Part shown: positions 1 through 14,313 of the stretch, in pieces
How the letters are laid out: the number at the start of each line of letters is the position of its first letter
How positions within the stretch are numbered: the first letter of the stretch is position 1
Assembly (NCBI RefSeq): GCF_020184175.1
Contig: NC_065531.1
Span: 21,845,213-21,909,212, forward strand
Origin: Aphis gossypii
Taxonomy: Eukaryota; Arthropoda; Insecta; Hemiptera; Aphididae
Direction: 5' to 3'
Length of the DNA: 64,000 nucleotides
The notes under the pieces: model-generated
The model's database searches: none
The model's input: only the letters and a program-made list of their open reading frames with translations
What the model was told of the DNA's origin: nothing
Program-made: the position numbers and the translations under genes

Positions 1-1269
1 CACCTGTTATAAGAATATGACTTAGGCTCATTGAGTAGGTACTATTATAGATACCGAATGTGTACCACTTATTACGTATCGGTGTTTGTATATTGTTGAC
101 TTGGTGGTAATAGGAAGGTGGTGTTATCTTTCGTTAATATCAGGTCGTGTGACTGATTTGATTATAACAGTCATAATTATTAACATATCATGGAAGTTAA
201 AAAATGAAGCGATAAAGTGGGTAAAACGAAGAGAGGAATTGTGCATTTCAATAGGAAAGAATAATGGAGTATCAGCATAATTATCAATAGGTAAGTCTTC
301 TTTTAAAGTAAATAAATTACAATTCCCCTAACTATTGCAACAGAAAATCACTTATTCTATTCATATGAATATTCAACTTATGAAGCAAAATTATTTTAGA
401 CTTATAAGTTACAACTATTTGTATGTATTTTAAAATTTAAATTATGTTATTGTATATTGTTCAAAGACGTTAGTAGTTTAAAAATAATGACTACAGTTGT
501 GGTTTTAATTATTAAACAATAATAAACATAATATTATGGCTTATGATATAAGAAGTACCTATAAAATTGTAATAAACGTCTATACACGTCTATGAAAAAT
601 TACAAAATTGGTTATTAAGTTATAATAGATACAAGAACAATAACTTTTATAGGTGCATTGTGTTGCCTTAAAAATATGAACACATGACTACATAAACATT
701 TACATTTTTTACTTGTATACAAGTGTGTATGTACGTCCCTTATTGATATTTTAACAACTCAAAAAACGAACTGAAGTTTAGCTATTCAATATTTGCTGTA
801 AAGCTGTATTAAATAAATATTGAAATTAAATTTGTATATTTAAACAACAATTTGGGTGTATTCATGTGTTATAGTTTCTAGACAATATATAAGTAAATTA
901 AACTATATTTTAATTTACTATATTTAACAGAATACAAAGAATATACCTACCTACTATAAGAAAAAAATTTTTAGAGCACATTTTCATTTCAACTATATAA
1001 TATATAATTTATTTTATAAGCTCTGAAACGCTTCGTAGTATTTAAATATTTTCAAAGTGTGATGAATACTATATTATTTATACTATATTTACATAAATTA
1101 ATAAGAAAATCTATAAACAAGAAATATATTTTAACTAAAAGAAAAAATATTACAAGTTTAAAATATATACTAAATTTTATTTTATAATAAGTGTATCATT
1201 ATCCTCTTTTTATAATAAATATAATTTTAAATAAATTTGAATTTTAGTGTATTAGGTATAAGTACTTAC
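1..1269. other. No gene recognised; presumed intron or continuation of the minus-strand CLIP-type gene
   Basis: A+T-rich sequence that should hold the intron after exon 3 of the minus-strand gene. I searched the minus strand for an exon that takes up the phase-2 overhang and supplies the adjacent cysteine pair expected at the end of a CLIP domain, and found none. The gene therefore probably continues beyond base 1. A plus-strand open frame at 86-280 has no recognisable similarity. A good plus-strand donor-like site (AATAG then gtaagt, near 291) has no supported exon attached. Confidence 0.4.
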
Positions 1270-1683
1270 AGTTCATTTCCAAAACTACATTTTTGTTGAT
1301 TTTGCGGTTCTAAATTAATATCACAGTATTCAGACCTAGAAACACATTCCATGTCTTGACGGCATATTTGATCACCCTAAAAAGATCAAAGTTGATCACA
1401 TAATTATAATATATATTAAGTATATTACAGTTCGTACATAATTAATAAATAATTAACCTTGTTCCTGTTTTTTTCATGTTTAGTTCGTACTTGCAGTTGA
1501 CCTGATAATATTAGTAATAACAATAAATACGTTAATTAATTACAATGTTCAATTATTTTTAATTAAATTCTTCAACGTTTATGTAATGGTGCATAAAAAA
1601 TTACCTGCAGTTGCGTGAAGACCAAAAATCAACAATATGCACAGTGGTAACAAGTAAGCATCAGTTTTTTTTGATATTACCAT
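1270..1683 (-). CDS. Secreted CLIP-domain-like protein, first three coding exons (partial; serine protease or homologue)
   Basis: Three exons join in phase on the minus strand. Exon 1 (1683-1605) starts MVISKKTDAYLLPLC and codes a 26-residue signal peptide with hydrophobic core LLPLCILLIFGL and likely cleavage after HATA. Exon 2 (1501-1458) codes a basic linker, GQLQVRTKHEKNRNK. Exon 3 (1376-1270) codes about 35 residues with cysteines spaced C-x4-C-x6-C-x11-C and the tail KCSFGNEL, then a gtaagt donor at 1269. Introns are 103 and 81 nt with GT-AG ends, and phases 1 and 0 match across the joins. The spacing and the C-x-F-G-N-E tail fit the first four cysteines of a CLIP domain, whose last two would lie in the next exon, outside the window. 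CLIP proteases act outside the cell in melanisation, clotting or Toll activation. The gene model is well supported. The CLIP call is inferred, and another cysteine-rich secreted family is possible. No protease domain is visible here. Confidence 0.62.
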
Positions 1684-4600
1684 CTTAAAACAATAACTTG
1701 TTCGTTGTTTGCATCCCAGGAACAATGTGTTTCGTTAAGTACAGTGTCCATAATGTATGTTTTTTAAAAACATATGTATGGGTGTGATGTCATTGGGGCG
1801 ATATAATAAGTAATATAATATGTTATGTTAGGATAGTAAAAATAAACACGTTTAGTCAATCATTCAAAATGTATCTTAAACGTGACTTCTCAACTTTTAT
1901 CGTTTGATAATACTATTACATACCACTGCTATAAATGGACAACTAGACTATTTGACTCATTGTCTATCATTATTCTGTTAAAAAAAAAAATAAAATAAAA
2001 TATACATTTGTATTCAATTAACTAAGTTATATTCATACATTAAAATTAACTTAACTGTTAATAAGAAAATTATGTATGTAAAACGTGCATGCTCTTCATA
2101 ATTAAAAAAAAAAATAATAATAAATATAGACTGTTGTAGCAAATACCTATACAATATTTGAATTTTGGATATATTCATTTAATTAGCTACAACTTTTATA
2201 ATAATTGATTCAAACACATTATTAGATTTTAAAAACTAAATAGGTGCACTTATACCATTGTGTGTAATACAAATTAATTTTTTTAATTAATTCATGATGT
2301 AACAAATATTTGAACAATAAACAATTATTATTGATTTGAAAAGTTACTGAAAATTCAAAATACAACAAACACACGTTGGATAACACCATCAAACTATATA
2401 GCCATCGTACTTTTATAAATTACAATTTAACTTCAGAGTTCAGAGATATAAATTATACGAAGGTTGTATCAAACAATAAAATAGGAAAAGTCACTTTGTT
2501 AAAAAGTTTAACTGATCGATTTTTAAATGGTGCAAAGCGGTGACGCGATATATGGTGCATGCGGGTACATAACACTTAAGTAGTACATTTATTTCATTGC
2601 AAGGGTATTTAGTTTATTTAAGATAAAATCATAAGTTTTAAATCATTTCCGTAATAAAATAAATTACAGATAACCGTGTGCATAATTTTAATATACTTAG
2701 TAAGTTTACTGAAAATTTAGTATAAAGCTACATATTGAATTTAATAATGTAACTATTTAGTTGTTTAAATATTATTATCAACTCCGTGACGGTTTCGTTG
2801 CAGTGACCAAACATACAGCATACTGCATAATGCTATTTTATGCGAAGTTTTATAATATCGCGTATTTTTAATACTTAAATTATATTAAATTAAATATTAT
2901 TATAATATTCAATAAGTTATGAACGAATCTCTTTATAAAAACCTCCAAATTTCCACAATGACACAACTATTGCCAAAATGAATTATAAAAGATTCCATTA
3001 GGATTAATTGAGATTAAGATTCCAAAATTTCCATATTTTATTAACGTACCATCCTAACACCCTCATTAAAAAAATGTCTTCCTATTCTATTCTCGGTAAT
3101 ATTCAACGACGTCTAAAATGTAAATGGCAAAATATCTACTTTAATTATAATTTTAAATTTTAAATTTTATAAAAAAAAAAACGTGAACAATTTAATGTAA
3201 ATTCTGAGTTGTCATCGTTAGTGAACGGCTCCCTCTTCAAGTTATTCATGTGTATTTTATTTTTATAAATCCTAGCTATCAAATTTGCTTATTATTTTTA
3301 ATTAACAAACCGTAAAAAAAATGTATATTCAATAAGTAAATACATAATAGAATGTCTAATATAAAAGTAACAAATCAAAATGTATATAATATTGCGACTA
3401 TAAAATTGGACCAATAAATCGTAAAATGATAATAACCTAATCTAAAATGGTTGAAACAATTTAACCCTTCCTTATTATTTATAGAATTAAAATATCTTAG
3501 ATTTCAGGGTGTTAGTTTAGTTTATGGAATCGCATAGAGAAAGTATTTTAATAATTCATCATAGTTGAGTAGTTCACATAAAAACTCAAAAATATTAATA
3601 ATTTGTGTTTTCAAAATAACTACTATGAAGTTCCGTAGGTACTTAGCTCATTAGATTAATTTAACCTAGCTAACTTTTCTGTAATATAAGATAGCGAGTA
3701 TTAAATATAATAATATTTGACATAAATATTAAGGAACATAATATTATGCATCGGGCATCCACTCAATTAGGTGCGGGCGTGCGGCTAAGCGGCTTATTCA
3801 TGACTAGATGTCTAGATGATACAATACAATTTTTACATTATGTTCAACTGTTTGATAAATTGTGTTGACATTTTAAAGTATTTTAGACAAAATTAGTTTC
3901 ACGTTTCTATAAAAAATTTAAAAAGTATAACTCAAACACCTGTATACATGTACAATTTATAAACCACATAGGTATGTACAATATTGAATATACCTACATG
4001 TAATTTATTGTAATTTTTTTTTGCTACCATAAAAGATACAAAAATATAAAAAGTAATCAATAGAATCTGATAAAAATAACAAATAAATATCTTTTGCTCT
4101 CAAAAATACGTGATACAATGAAATTTTCACGGGAGGGGTTTGGACTTTCGCATCAATCAATATTAAGTATCTAACCCACTATACACGATTTTCTATTTCA
4201 TTATCAATTTTTTTCTTTTTTTTTAATAACAAACCCAAACGTACGTCGATTCCACTCGAGTTCAGCACGAGGCGTTGGTTTCATATAGAAATAGAATTGT
4301 GCAAAGAGCTGACGAAGTAAAAAAAAAATATAATAATAATAAGCTCTAGAGAAGTATTAATACGCACACTTTGATATTATAGACATAGTATAAAATACTT
4401 TTGGTTTTTATTGCGGCACTGCTGCCATAATAAGATGTCATGATGTTTTTGCTGCTTTGCATGACACGTAACAATATGCAGTAAAAATCACAGAGGTACG
4501 GTATTTCGAATAACCTAGTTGTTTATACGAAAAACATCATGATACAAAATTTAAAACGACAAAAATAAACATTTTTATTTTAGTTTTAAAATTGGTATTT

Positions 4601-7600
4601 TGTATTGTGAAGTCGATGTTTAAAATATTTAAATTTCCTTCAAAACGTTTTAAGCCACGTAATTTAAAAAAAAAAAACAAAATAAATAAAACGTCCACAA
4701 GCCATGTCGGTATAAAGATTGCCTTTTTTTTATATAATTATGTATAAATTAATATGTATATATACTCTTGTCCTTTGGGGTTCTTGAGCTCTTCATTAAA
4801 ACCATGATCAATACTAAAATGCAAAATAAAGTAATAACGCGTTAGAACGAACACCGTTTTTTTTTTTTGAACTTTGTTTACGCCTTAAATATTTTTTTGA
4901 AAAGAAAAAACTCATTCTTTAAGAATACTTAATATAACACTCGCGTTTTTATTTCCCCTACGTCTTTGGGACCCAACAATATACGTTTAATTAGTCGTCT
5001 CCATAACTAGAAAAAGTCTTTGCTCACGTGCGCCTATATAATATATACATCATGATGTATTATACTGGTGCATCAGTAATATGTATATGATACACTATAC
5101 GCATGTACACAACAAATGGTTCTAGTTAAAACAACAATTTGATGTTAATCAAAGAACTTTTTTTTGAAAAAATGACGGGTCGGCCAAATCATTGCATTCC
5201 TTATTAAATATTATGTATGCAGACGAGGTAATAACTATATATGATTATGGTAAGTAAACCTAGAATGTTAGGTTATTAACACGCGGCATGCGGTAGATTT
5301 CTTCTCATATCGCGCGTAATTACATATTATTATGTAATATTGTATTAACTATTAAGAATAAAGAAGTTGGTTTTAGTACGTATCTGTAAGGAGAAATTCA
5401 AAGAGTACATAAAATAACTTATCGAATAGTAGTTATAAGAAACTTTTACGTAGCCGAATACGCATCAATACATAAATATAATTTGTTAGACAAGAGTCAT
5501 AATATAATAGAGCTAATTGGCCGTTTAGATCGTTATAAATTGAATTCCTATCGTAGTTATTGACTAAAAGCTAATAATAAGAATAATAAAAAAAAAAATC
5601 AAATTCTCAGGTCAACTAAAACGACTTCGTTTTTATTTTCATCGATTAGGAGGCACCTAATCAAAAATAATAAATACTTTATTTTCCCAATTACTTCACA
5701 GCTGCGTTACGTCCAAATGTCAAAATCTATGTATATGTACTAAATTGTACGGTAATAGGTACCCAGCAATTAGTTGTACGAATCCTAAATGATTTATAAC
5801 AATGTCAAGACCAAAAGTCATAATGGCGCTAACAGGAATTTTAAGGGTGGAAACAACCAGTGTTATGAGTAAATATGTTATTATTAGTCATATTGTTTAA
5901 CTCATTGGTATTATATTTTTTTATACTGTACCGTATTTTATGATAACCTGTGTAATAGTATACAAATGTTTACAAACAAGTTTTGTATTTTATAAATTAT
6001 AATGTTGAGCAGTATTAACTAGATTTTACTTAAATTTTTTTCAAATATCAATGTAGTTTATTGTCCATAATAAAAAGATTCTATTAGTTTCTAACTGTTA
6101 TCATTTTCAAAATGTTCATGTTTACATATAACTTTCCAACTATCGCATACTGACATGCCCCTAATCTATTAACTAAAATATATAAGTATGTAATAAGTAT
6201 ATTATAATATCTATTATAGTCACGAAATATTTAGTCATAATACATTTTCAAAATAATAAATAATGAATTATGCACAAATATTATATACTGTTCAATTATA
6301 ACTTTTAAAAACCACTACCTATGTAAATTATTAGATAAATAGGTATAAATAATAAACACCGACTTAATTTTGTTTTTATTATATTAGCTACACACGTGTT
6401 AAATTACGTAATATTTTATCGTACATTTTTATATTATGTATACATTTATCATTCAAGTGTATAATTAAAAAAAAATAAATATAACGCAGATGGCATTTTT
6501 TTTAAATTAATTTAGCAAAACAGCCTTATCCATAAATTTTAAAACAATATTAAATAAAAAATAGTAATAGTATTCATTCGGGATTGAACCTTCGCTCTAC
6601 TATTCTAGGTAAGTAATCATTTAAATGTATATCATAAATGCATAAATGGTGTAAACTATAAAGGAACATAATATTAATAACATGTCTGTGATGAAGCTAT
6701 GATTTTTTTTTTTTGGGGGGGGGGGAATGATAATTTGCTTTATACGTAAATGGGGTAATTTTTTATGGTGCATTAAACTTTATTTTATGTCAGTATAGCT
6801 ATAGATTAGATTTATTAATTTGCGGTATAACATTATAATATGAGAGCTAAACTTTTATGTATAACATACCTACATAAAACTCAATAATATAACTTAATAA
6901 AATCTCTTATTCTCATATATAAATATCTGTAGTTTACAGCCAACTACTTTATTTTTATATATATATCATGAAATACCTGCTCAGTGCTTACTTTCATTTT
7001 ATTTTTATAATGGAATTATTTATAATATGATTTTTGGAATTTTCAAGTATTAGATGGACCTTACTTTTTAATAGATACTTACTTAGATTTTTTATACTTT
7101 TAAAAAAAAACGTCCTGTTTTAAACGAGAACTAGCTTTTTTACTATTCGTTTTTAAGCAGATGATGTTTTTGAAAAGATATCTAAACCAAAATTCGAATG
7201 ACTAGTTTTTAAACTATTAAAATTTAAATATTTAATTCATAACGGAACAAAAACAATAAAATAATTTGTAGCAATTTATAAATTTATAATATAGATTTGA
7301 ATTTACATATTTTTCAAATAATTTCCTTAGATCTTGAATATCAAAATTTTCGTTTCTTTTTTTCTAAGAATGTATTGCTTCAATCATTTTAATCATTAAA
7401 TTTAATCTCAATATGTAATATCGCGTTTAGCCATATTTCGCCGTATGGCCATTCGGATGGGTTAGAGTATATCGCCATAGCTACGGTATTTACTTTAACA
7501 TTAAATAATCTAAAATTAAATTCTTTGCTTTGATTTTATGTTTGTAAGATTACCGTCTGCATACCTACTACAGTATACATAAACTTTCGATCCCATGATT

Positions 7601-8660
7601 AAATTAATAATATTAATACGTTTTTATATACATACAGCCTATTAAAATCTAAATTAACATGAACAAATTTGAGGGGACTAAACACACCCAAGCCTCCCTT
7701 AAGCGGCGTGTATAATCATTATTTTTTAATGCTCAATTTGAAGCAACTCAAACTTACTTTAATGAATTTTGATTTATAATTATATATAATCATTTTTCTA
7801 AAAGGCAATAATTTTTTATTCGAACAAAAATTAAGTATAAAGTGTGTACATTTTTTTTAACATTTAAATTTATTTATTACTTCTTTTGAGAGAATCAAAC
7901 GTTTAGAAAACTCAATCATTGTTTTATATGATTTAAATTTTAAAATTATAAAAGCAAGTTAAGAATAAAATAACCATATAATGTGTATTACGTTTTTGGA
8001 TGCATTTGTTTTTTTTCTCTCATTCTATATATTTTAATATTTCATACTAAAATTATTATTTAAGTATATTGTAATCTCTCATCGTGCCTGTTTATGCTAA
8101 ATAATGATAGATGGTATATTATTATTATACACGAAAAATAAAAAAACATCGCACGACTGTCGTAGTGAAGTGTACTCATGTGTACCTAATAGTGTATACT
8201 ACTAAAAAATACAATTGACGTGTTACACATAGCAACATGGTTATTATAACGATAAAATAAATACGCCTAACAGACACACAAAAAAAAGATACTGCAAATA
8301 ATGTTCAATACAGTAATTTTTCAATATTTGTTAGTAAATACTGTTAGACCTTCAGTATAGTATTGTACGGAAAACAATAATAAAGACATTAATTGTATCC
8401 TGAGTGATTTTTTTTCAAACAATACAAAATTTCCCTAACCGGTTTTAAAATCTATTAACATTTCTGAAAGTATTTTTTTTAGACGATTCCTGGTCAAAAT
8501 AAAACAAAATTTATTTAAAAAATTATATTTTTAGAGCTATAATTTTTGAATTTTTACTTTTTTGGAAACAGATTTTTATTTCATGCTCTGAATTAGCATA
8601 TTTTTTTAGAGTATACATCGATGTATAATAATCGAAATTTAGATGATTAGTTTATCAGTT
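1684..8660. other. Intergenic A+T-rich DNA, no supported gene
   Basis: Upstream of the minus-strand CLIP-type gene. The first few hundred bases should hold its promoter, but I see no convincing TATA box. Homopolymer runs (for example the T/G run near 6702-6725) and short A+T repeats are common. No ORF or splice-bounded exon could be supported on either strand. A 12-base tRNA B-box lookalike at 6579-6590 lacks the rest of a tRNA. Confidence 0.5.
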
Positions 8661-8757
8661 ATAAGTATTTAAAAAAGTTTAAGTGAGCGGAGTGTTACGA
8701 GAATGCACTTCAAAATATTGGCTTACTACTCTGTTCACTTAAACTTTAAATACTTAT
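8661..8757. repeat. Imperfect inverted repeat (about 30-bp arms, 34-nt spacer)
   Basis: The left arm at 8661-8693 (ataagtattta...gtgagcggagt) is matched by the reverse complement of 8728-8757 (ataagtattta...gtgaacagagt), with two mismatches and three extra A residues. The transcript of either strand would fold into a long hairpin. It could be a small foldback or miniature transposon remnant. No clear target-site duplication was found. Confidence 0.6.
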
Positions 8758-10940
8758 TACTCAAATTTTATGTATTGAAAAACTTTATAAAATATTCTAC
8801 TTCAGAAAATAAAATTAAAAATGTACACTGGCATTCAAAAAATAAAAATTAAAAAAGTTATAGCAAAAAAAAATATTGACTGGAAATTAGGTAGGTATAA
8901 AAAAAAATTAAAATATAATACCAATAAAATAAACAATTTTAAATAATGAGTATTGTTTAATAAAATAATCACTTTTTATAATATTATAGTACAGCAATGT
9001 GACTAACGAAAAAAAATCATAATATGAATGATAAACAGTAGAAAAATAACGTTAGGAACGTACTTTTTGTTGTACGATGTACGTCATAGATAATAACATA
9101 ATAATATATTGTTATTAGGAGATCTGAGATAGCTAATATATATTTTATATTATTGTTATGTACGATTTTAGGTCATACAAATCATGACCATCGCAGTATT
9201 GTATAATTTATAAAATACATGTCATTTTTGATTTACCTGTATACATTTATTTTACGATCATGAATTTAAAATTTATGTGACTGCTGGTTATTTTATTACG
9301 TGTTGCTCAACGTTATTTCAGAAAATCAAAATAATATTCTAAGTGACTTGTAAGTTGTAAATATAAAAATTAAGATGATCATTGCGAAATGAATATACAA
9401 AATTTTAAGTGATTCTAATAATTTAAAATTATTTACTATAATATCAAACCATATACCTATATGTATAAAGACAAATATATATTGATGAAATATTAGATAT
9501 CTGCACAAATATTAAAATCGCTATGTATAATACAAAAAAAAAATCATAATTTTGGTTTTAAATACTTATTTAAAATAGATAATATAGGTATACCAACGAA
9601 ACCATGTAATATAATAAGTTAAAAAATATCTATAATTACTAATGGTTACAAATTGTATACAATTATTTTAATTGCGATTTTCTAATATGATCTGCGAGGA
9701 CTTTTAGGTCACAATAGAACAATTTATGATTTCTGTTTATAGATATAATCGTGATTTTTTTTTTAAACTTTGGTTTTGTATTGACAGACTATAATGTATA
9801 ATATTTGATATCTTGAACTATAATATTTTGTGAGCATTTATTAGGTAGTAATGTTAGTATAAATATTGAATTCTGAACAAATAGTAATGTTATTAACAAG
9901 CAATTATAAAGGTTATAAATGAATTGAGTAGCACATATATAATATATATATTTTTCGAGGTGCCTGCGGCTGCTCTATGTCACAAAGAAATTCAATTTTA
10001 AACGATCATAATTATTAAAATTAAAACAAAACAATACCTATATAACACGTCATTAATTTTAATAATTTTAAAATAAATTCTTAACAGCAATAATATTGTG
10101 CTAAACTACTTAACGTCGATGTTTCTATGAATAATGTAAAACTCACAAATTAAATTCTCAAACCCACAATAATGATAATCCATCAAATTATGTATGCGTC
10201 TGTCACTTCCGGTTTTAATATACCTCCACAACCTGTATCGACATCCTAATATAAAATAGTAATAACATACATTTCTTTCCGATTTCACTTCTACTATTAA
10301 TATTATTAGGTATTATTATTGCAACTCCTTCCTTTCTGTTCTCACCACAGTGTCATTCAATACAATTAGCATTCCAGTTTAAGATTACAATCTTAACATA
10401 ATGCATTAATGTACAATACGTCAATACGAATACTATTTTATATTATTTATTGGTAACCAAGTATAATGTACAATACATAATGCGCATTGACATTTGTTTG
10501 CTATTTTTCGCGTGAAAAAGAAAAAGTATATTTCACCGTTGGTACTTACTTTGCACTGCAGTATTAATATTTAAAATTTAAATACGTGTGAAAATTTATT
10601 AATGTCAATTATACACATTATAATATAATATTGTCGTACGCCTAATTATAAATGCAAAATACCCATATTAAATTGAATTTAAATCGTCATAAATAATTTA
10701 AATTGTAGGTACCTTTAAATAATTAACACCTATTTCGACATTTTCAAATAACAAAATACTCATCTAAAATCAATATAGCTGAGCGTTGATTGTGGCAGTT
10801 CGCAAATATCTAGTATACAATGGTGGGGATATTTTAAAATAAAAAAGCTATCTGGAAATATTTTTACGTCCGTCTATTTTATCATTTTTTACTAAACAGC
10901 ACGAGTGTACTGAACCTACATCGCAGATTACTGGTTCTAT
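8758..10940. other. Intergenic A+T-rich DNA, no supported gene
   Basis: Open frames of 60 residues on the minus strand (9326-9508, 10106-10288) have low-complexity, I/Y/F-rich translations without family motifs or splice context. I regard them as chance. Nothing else stands out. Confidence 0.5.
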
Positions 10941-10952
10941 AGGTTCGTGTGT

Positions 10953-10990
10953 TATAAATAAAGCGTGCACTGTGCATCTGTGCTTCAAAA
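10953..10990 (+). promoter_or_regulatory. Possible core promoter (TATAAATA with a start region about 30 bp downstream)
   Basis: TATAAATA at 10953-10960 is followed by a less A+T-rich stretch (to about 11030, rich in CG steps) with candidate start sites near 10983-10990. This is the layout of an insect TATA promoter on the plus strand. No coding exon could be tied to it, and TATA-like words are common in such A+T-rich DNA, so this is weak. Confidence 0.2.
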
Positions 10991-11030
10991 TACGTCGTAG
11001 TTCACCGTCGCAACCTGTCGACAGTTGATT

Positions 11031-14000
11031 TTTTCATTTCATGAACTCATCTATGTGATTGTTGTGTTGTGATAACCAATGGCAGTATGACACATAATAT
11101 AGTAAAAGGTCGTTTGTTCAACCGTTAATTATTTTTAATAACCTATATTAGATACCTATTATATAGTAGGTACAAGTGATATAAATATACCGCACGATGA
11201 GCCTTAAATTTATGTGGGTACAGAGGCCTAGGATTTTATCTTACGCATTAAACAAATATGTTACTTATCTATAATATAAACGTATAAAAATATTGAGTTA
11301 TGACGTTATAGAAAAATTGAATTTCAAAAATGAATAATTTTTGTATAAGTTATTATTTAAGTCGTATTTTATGATATAGTATATAGTAAGATAAAAACAA
11401 ATTTTTAATAGGTTAATAACAGGAGACCTACTTTACCCTGAATCTCTTGGTTAAAAAAAAGTATTCAACCTGCGGCCGACAAGCTTTTATTTATGCACTC
11501 AGAAAAAATAAAGCTTAAAAATTACAGTAATTTAAAAATTATATTTTTTTACTGTATACAATAAATAAATCATAAAATGTTATGTGACTATAAATTTATT
11601 TTTATCTTTTCTAAAATATTTTTTTTCTGAGTGTCTCAATTATTCTTGATTATCATTATGTTTAATCGGTTTATTATAAAGATAAAATGTTTGTGGTGAG
11701 TTGGTGACCCAAGTAAAATTGAAAAGACTATAAAATATGAGGTCATGAATGACGATTGGCGTATGATTGACTATAATAGTACTTACAAATCGTATCGCAA
11801 AATTATATTTTATTTCAATTTTGATCATCTATGTTTAATTTTGATAAATATCTATACGATTTTACAAATGTAGACTATACCTAATATACAGATACATGCA
11901 CGCTGTAATATACATACCGTACATTTTTAATTATGATGATCGTAGAGGCATCTCATTGTACACGAGTAACTTGTGAATGATAGCATCAAATATAGGTGGG
12001 GTTACGGGTTAGCAGGTTCAAACAGAGAAAACGTACATACTTACGAACATGTGTATAAGCTATATAGACAACATGCCTACCTCAAAAAGGCACCTATATA
12101 AAATCTTAAGTATCTGAATATAATATATTAATATTTGTGGGTAGGTATACCAAAAATTCCAAAAATAAAAATTGTGTGATTGTACTTTAAAACAATTTAT
12201 AACAGTATACTCTCAATCATCATAAATGTATTTTTCTAAGAGCATTATATTTTTATAACCATTTATTTTTAAAAATTGAATAAGATATTTACAATTCTGA
12301 CATTTCATAAAATTATGGCGCTCATATTTTTTATCACTAAATTTATTGTTTAAACTACTATTAACTTTTAACATTTAAATGACAACCTGTGTTTTATTAT
12401 CATTATCTAAAGCAAAATAATTTTATCTTAATAACGGGTGTTCACAGTATTGCTATAAAAAGGCACCTACGACAATGCGAGAAGTATACAAAAGAAAAAT
12501 TGAAATTTTAAGTACCCAGGGTAAGAAATATATATATTAGTATATATTGTGTTGTAATAGTATTTAAATATCACCACGGTTTTCTGAAGAAGGAGTGAAC
12601 CAAAACTTTCATATAGTTCTTTAGATCGTAAAATACTTTTATGTAGATGGTGTACATAGTGATATAGGAGTGAGTACCTATATATTAACTTAAATAGTAG
12701 TTTGGAAAATGTAATATACGCTTAGTTAGCGTAAGTTCTTGAATTTTTGAATTTAACAAAAATAAAAAATAAATTTATTATTTTTAATACAATAAATAAA
12801 TAAAACTAATTATTAAATCTGAAAAATAGTTTATTGAATATTATAAGATATTCAAATCAACGTTACCATAACAATATAAGTAACATCAATAGTGCAAAAC
12901 ATAAAAATAATTAAAACCACGTGTACTTAAATAAGTATATACAACATATACGAAGTTTTATATTTAAAAAAAAAACTATTACATTTAATTACGTTTTGAC
13001 CTTCATATAACGGGTTACGGATACGTCAGTGCGATAAACTTATGTACCAGGTGATTAATTCTAATGTAACACTTGCAAATTTTAATCATTTTTCTCTTTT
13101 TTTCTACGAATATTGGTTGTACCTAACTTTGTATTATTTCAGTGGGTATGTGAATAATTTACACATGACGTTATTGAAAAAATAATAATAACTGGATCTT
13201 TTAACCGGAATAATAATTATAAAAAGAAAAATTACTGATATGTATGCTGATACTATATTAAAATATAATATGTTAAGGTTACGCGTTGACTTAGTATTAT
13301 TATAGATAGTAAATATTATATACATTAGATATTGTGTGAGTGTTTTAAATTAAAAGGGGTATGATATTATAATAATATAACTTACTATCAACTGTGTCGG
13401 TTATTGTTACACCAACAGTTTAAACCAACAAAGCTACGAAAGTGTCACTCGCTCTTCAGACACCCACCCACGATCTATTATATGGATTAGTTTTTTTCTT
13501 TTTAGAAAACTCCAAAATCTTATTGTGTTGCTGTCTTCACTAATGCCAAGATATTATTAAACATATACAGAACCATCGGCTTAACTGTTTGTTTCGAATG
13601 CAAAGAGGATTATACTTTATAACACAGTCATAATCCACAAATTTTAGGAGTATAAAAATTAATGAAATAATAAATGTGTTGTATTTTAATTCATTACACC
13701 AACATGTCTGATGGCTTTTTGTTTGTAAATTTGTCTAAAATTTAAAGTTATGTGTAAGTGTGTAGATATGAGCTAGTCGAGCTGGGTATCAGTTACTATG
13801 GATGTAAATCGAACCCTACGATGGTTTTGATACGCTGCACCAGTGCGTGTCAGGTACTCTTATGTAAGTTACCTATATAAGTTGAAAGTTGAAAGTGGTG
13901 TTCGGACGGTGTCTAGGTCTAGTTATCAGTCACCATATCGATATAAGTTAGATATAATAGGCAATCTGTTTGTTATATTTCGGTTTAAGTGTGATTCAAT

Positions 14001-14124
14001 TTAAAAAAAAATGTGTTTAAAATTGTATTTATAAAAATAAATAGCAATAATAATAAAAAATAAAATAAAAATATAACACGTATATTAACTCGTGAATCTT
14101 ATAATCGCAAAAAAAGGAAAAAGT
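11031..14124. other. Intergenic A+T-rich DNA, no supported gene
   Basis: No supported exon. A patch at about 13770-13960 is less A+T-rich than its surroundings and has one frame open for about 40 codons on the plus strand (after a TAA near 13756), but no convincing acceptor or family motif. It could equally be regulatory DNA. Confidence 0.4.
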
Positions 14125-14313
14125 TCTAGACGCAGGCCCGTAGCCAGACCAAATTTTCAGGTGGGGCAAAGTAAATTTTTTTGGGGGTGCATTATATATA
14201 AAAACAATGTCTTTCTTATATTTTTAATATTTTTAGAGGGGGCAACGACTGGGTTTAGGGGGGGCAACGCCTCCTCTCACCCCCCCCCCCGTGGCTACGG
14301 GCCTGTCTAGACG
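14125..14313. mobile_element. hAT-type miniature inverted-repeat element (173 bp) with 8-bp target-site duplications
   Basis: The element spans 14133-14305. Its ends are inverted repeats: CAGGCCCGTAGCCA at the left and, at the right, the complement of the same (TGGCTACGGGCCTG, with one difference). It is flanked on both sides by the identical 8-mer TCTAGACG (14125-14132 and 14306-14313). Terminal CAG and an 8-bp duplication are the marks of hAT transposons. The inside is short, G-rich (including ggggg and a run of C at about 14280-14290) and codes nothing, so it is non-autonomous and needed a transposase supplied in trans. The intact duplication suggests a fairly recent insertion. The 72-residue open frame across it is accidental. 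Confidence 0.85.

Noticed and set aside
6579..6590. tRNA-like B box on the minus strand (GGTTCAATCCCG)
   Set aside because: No matching A box, anticodon arm or acceptor stem at the right distances. At most a scrap of a tRNA-derived repeat.
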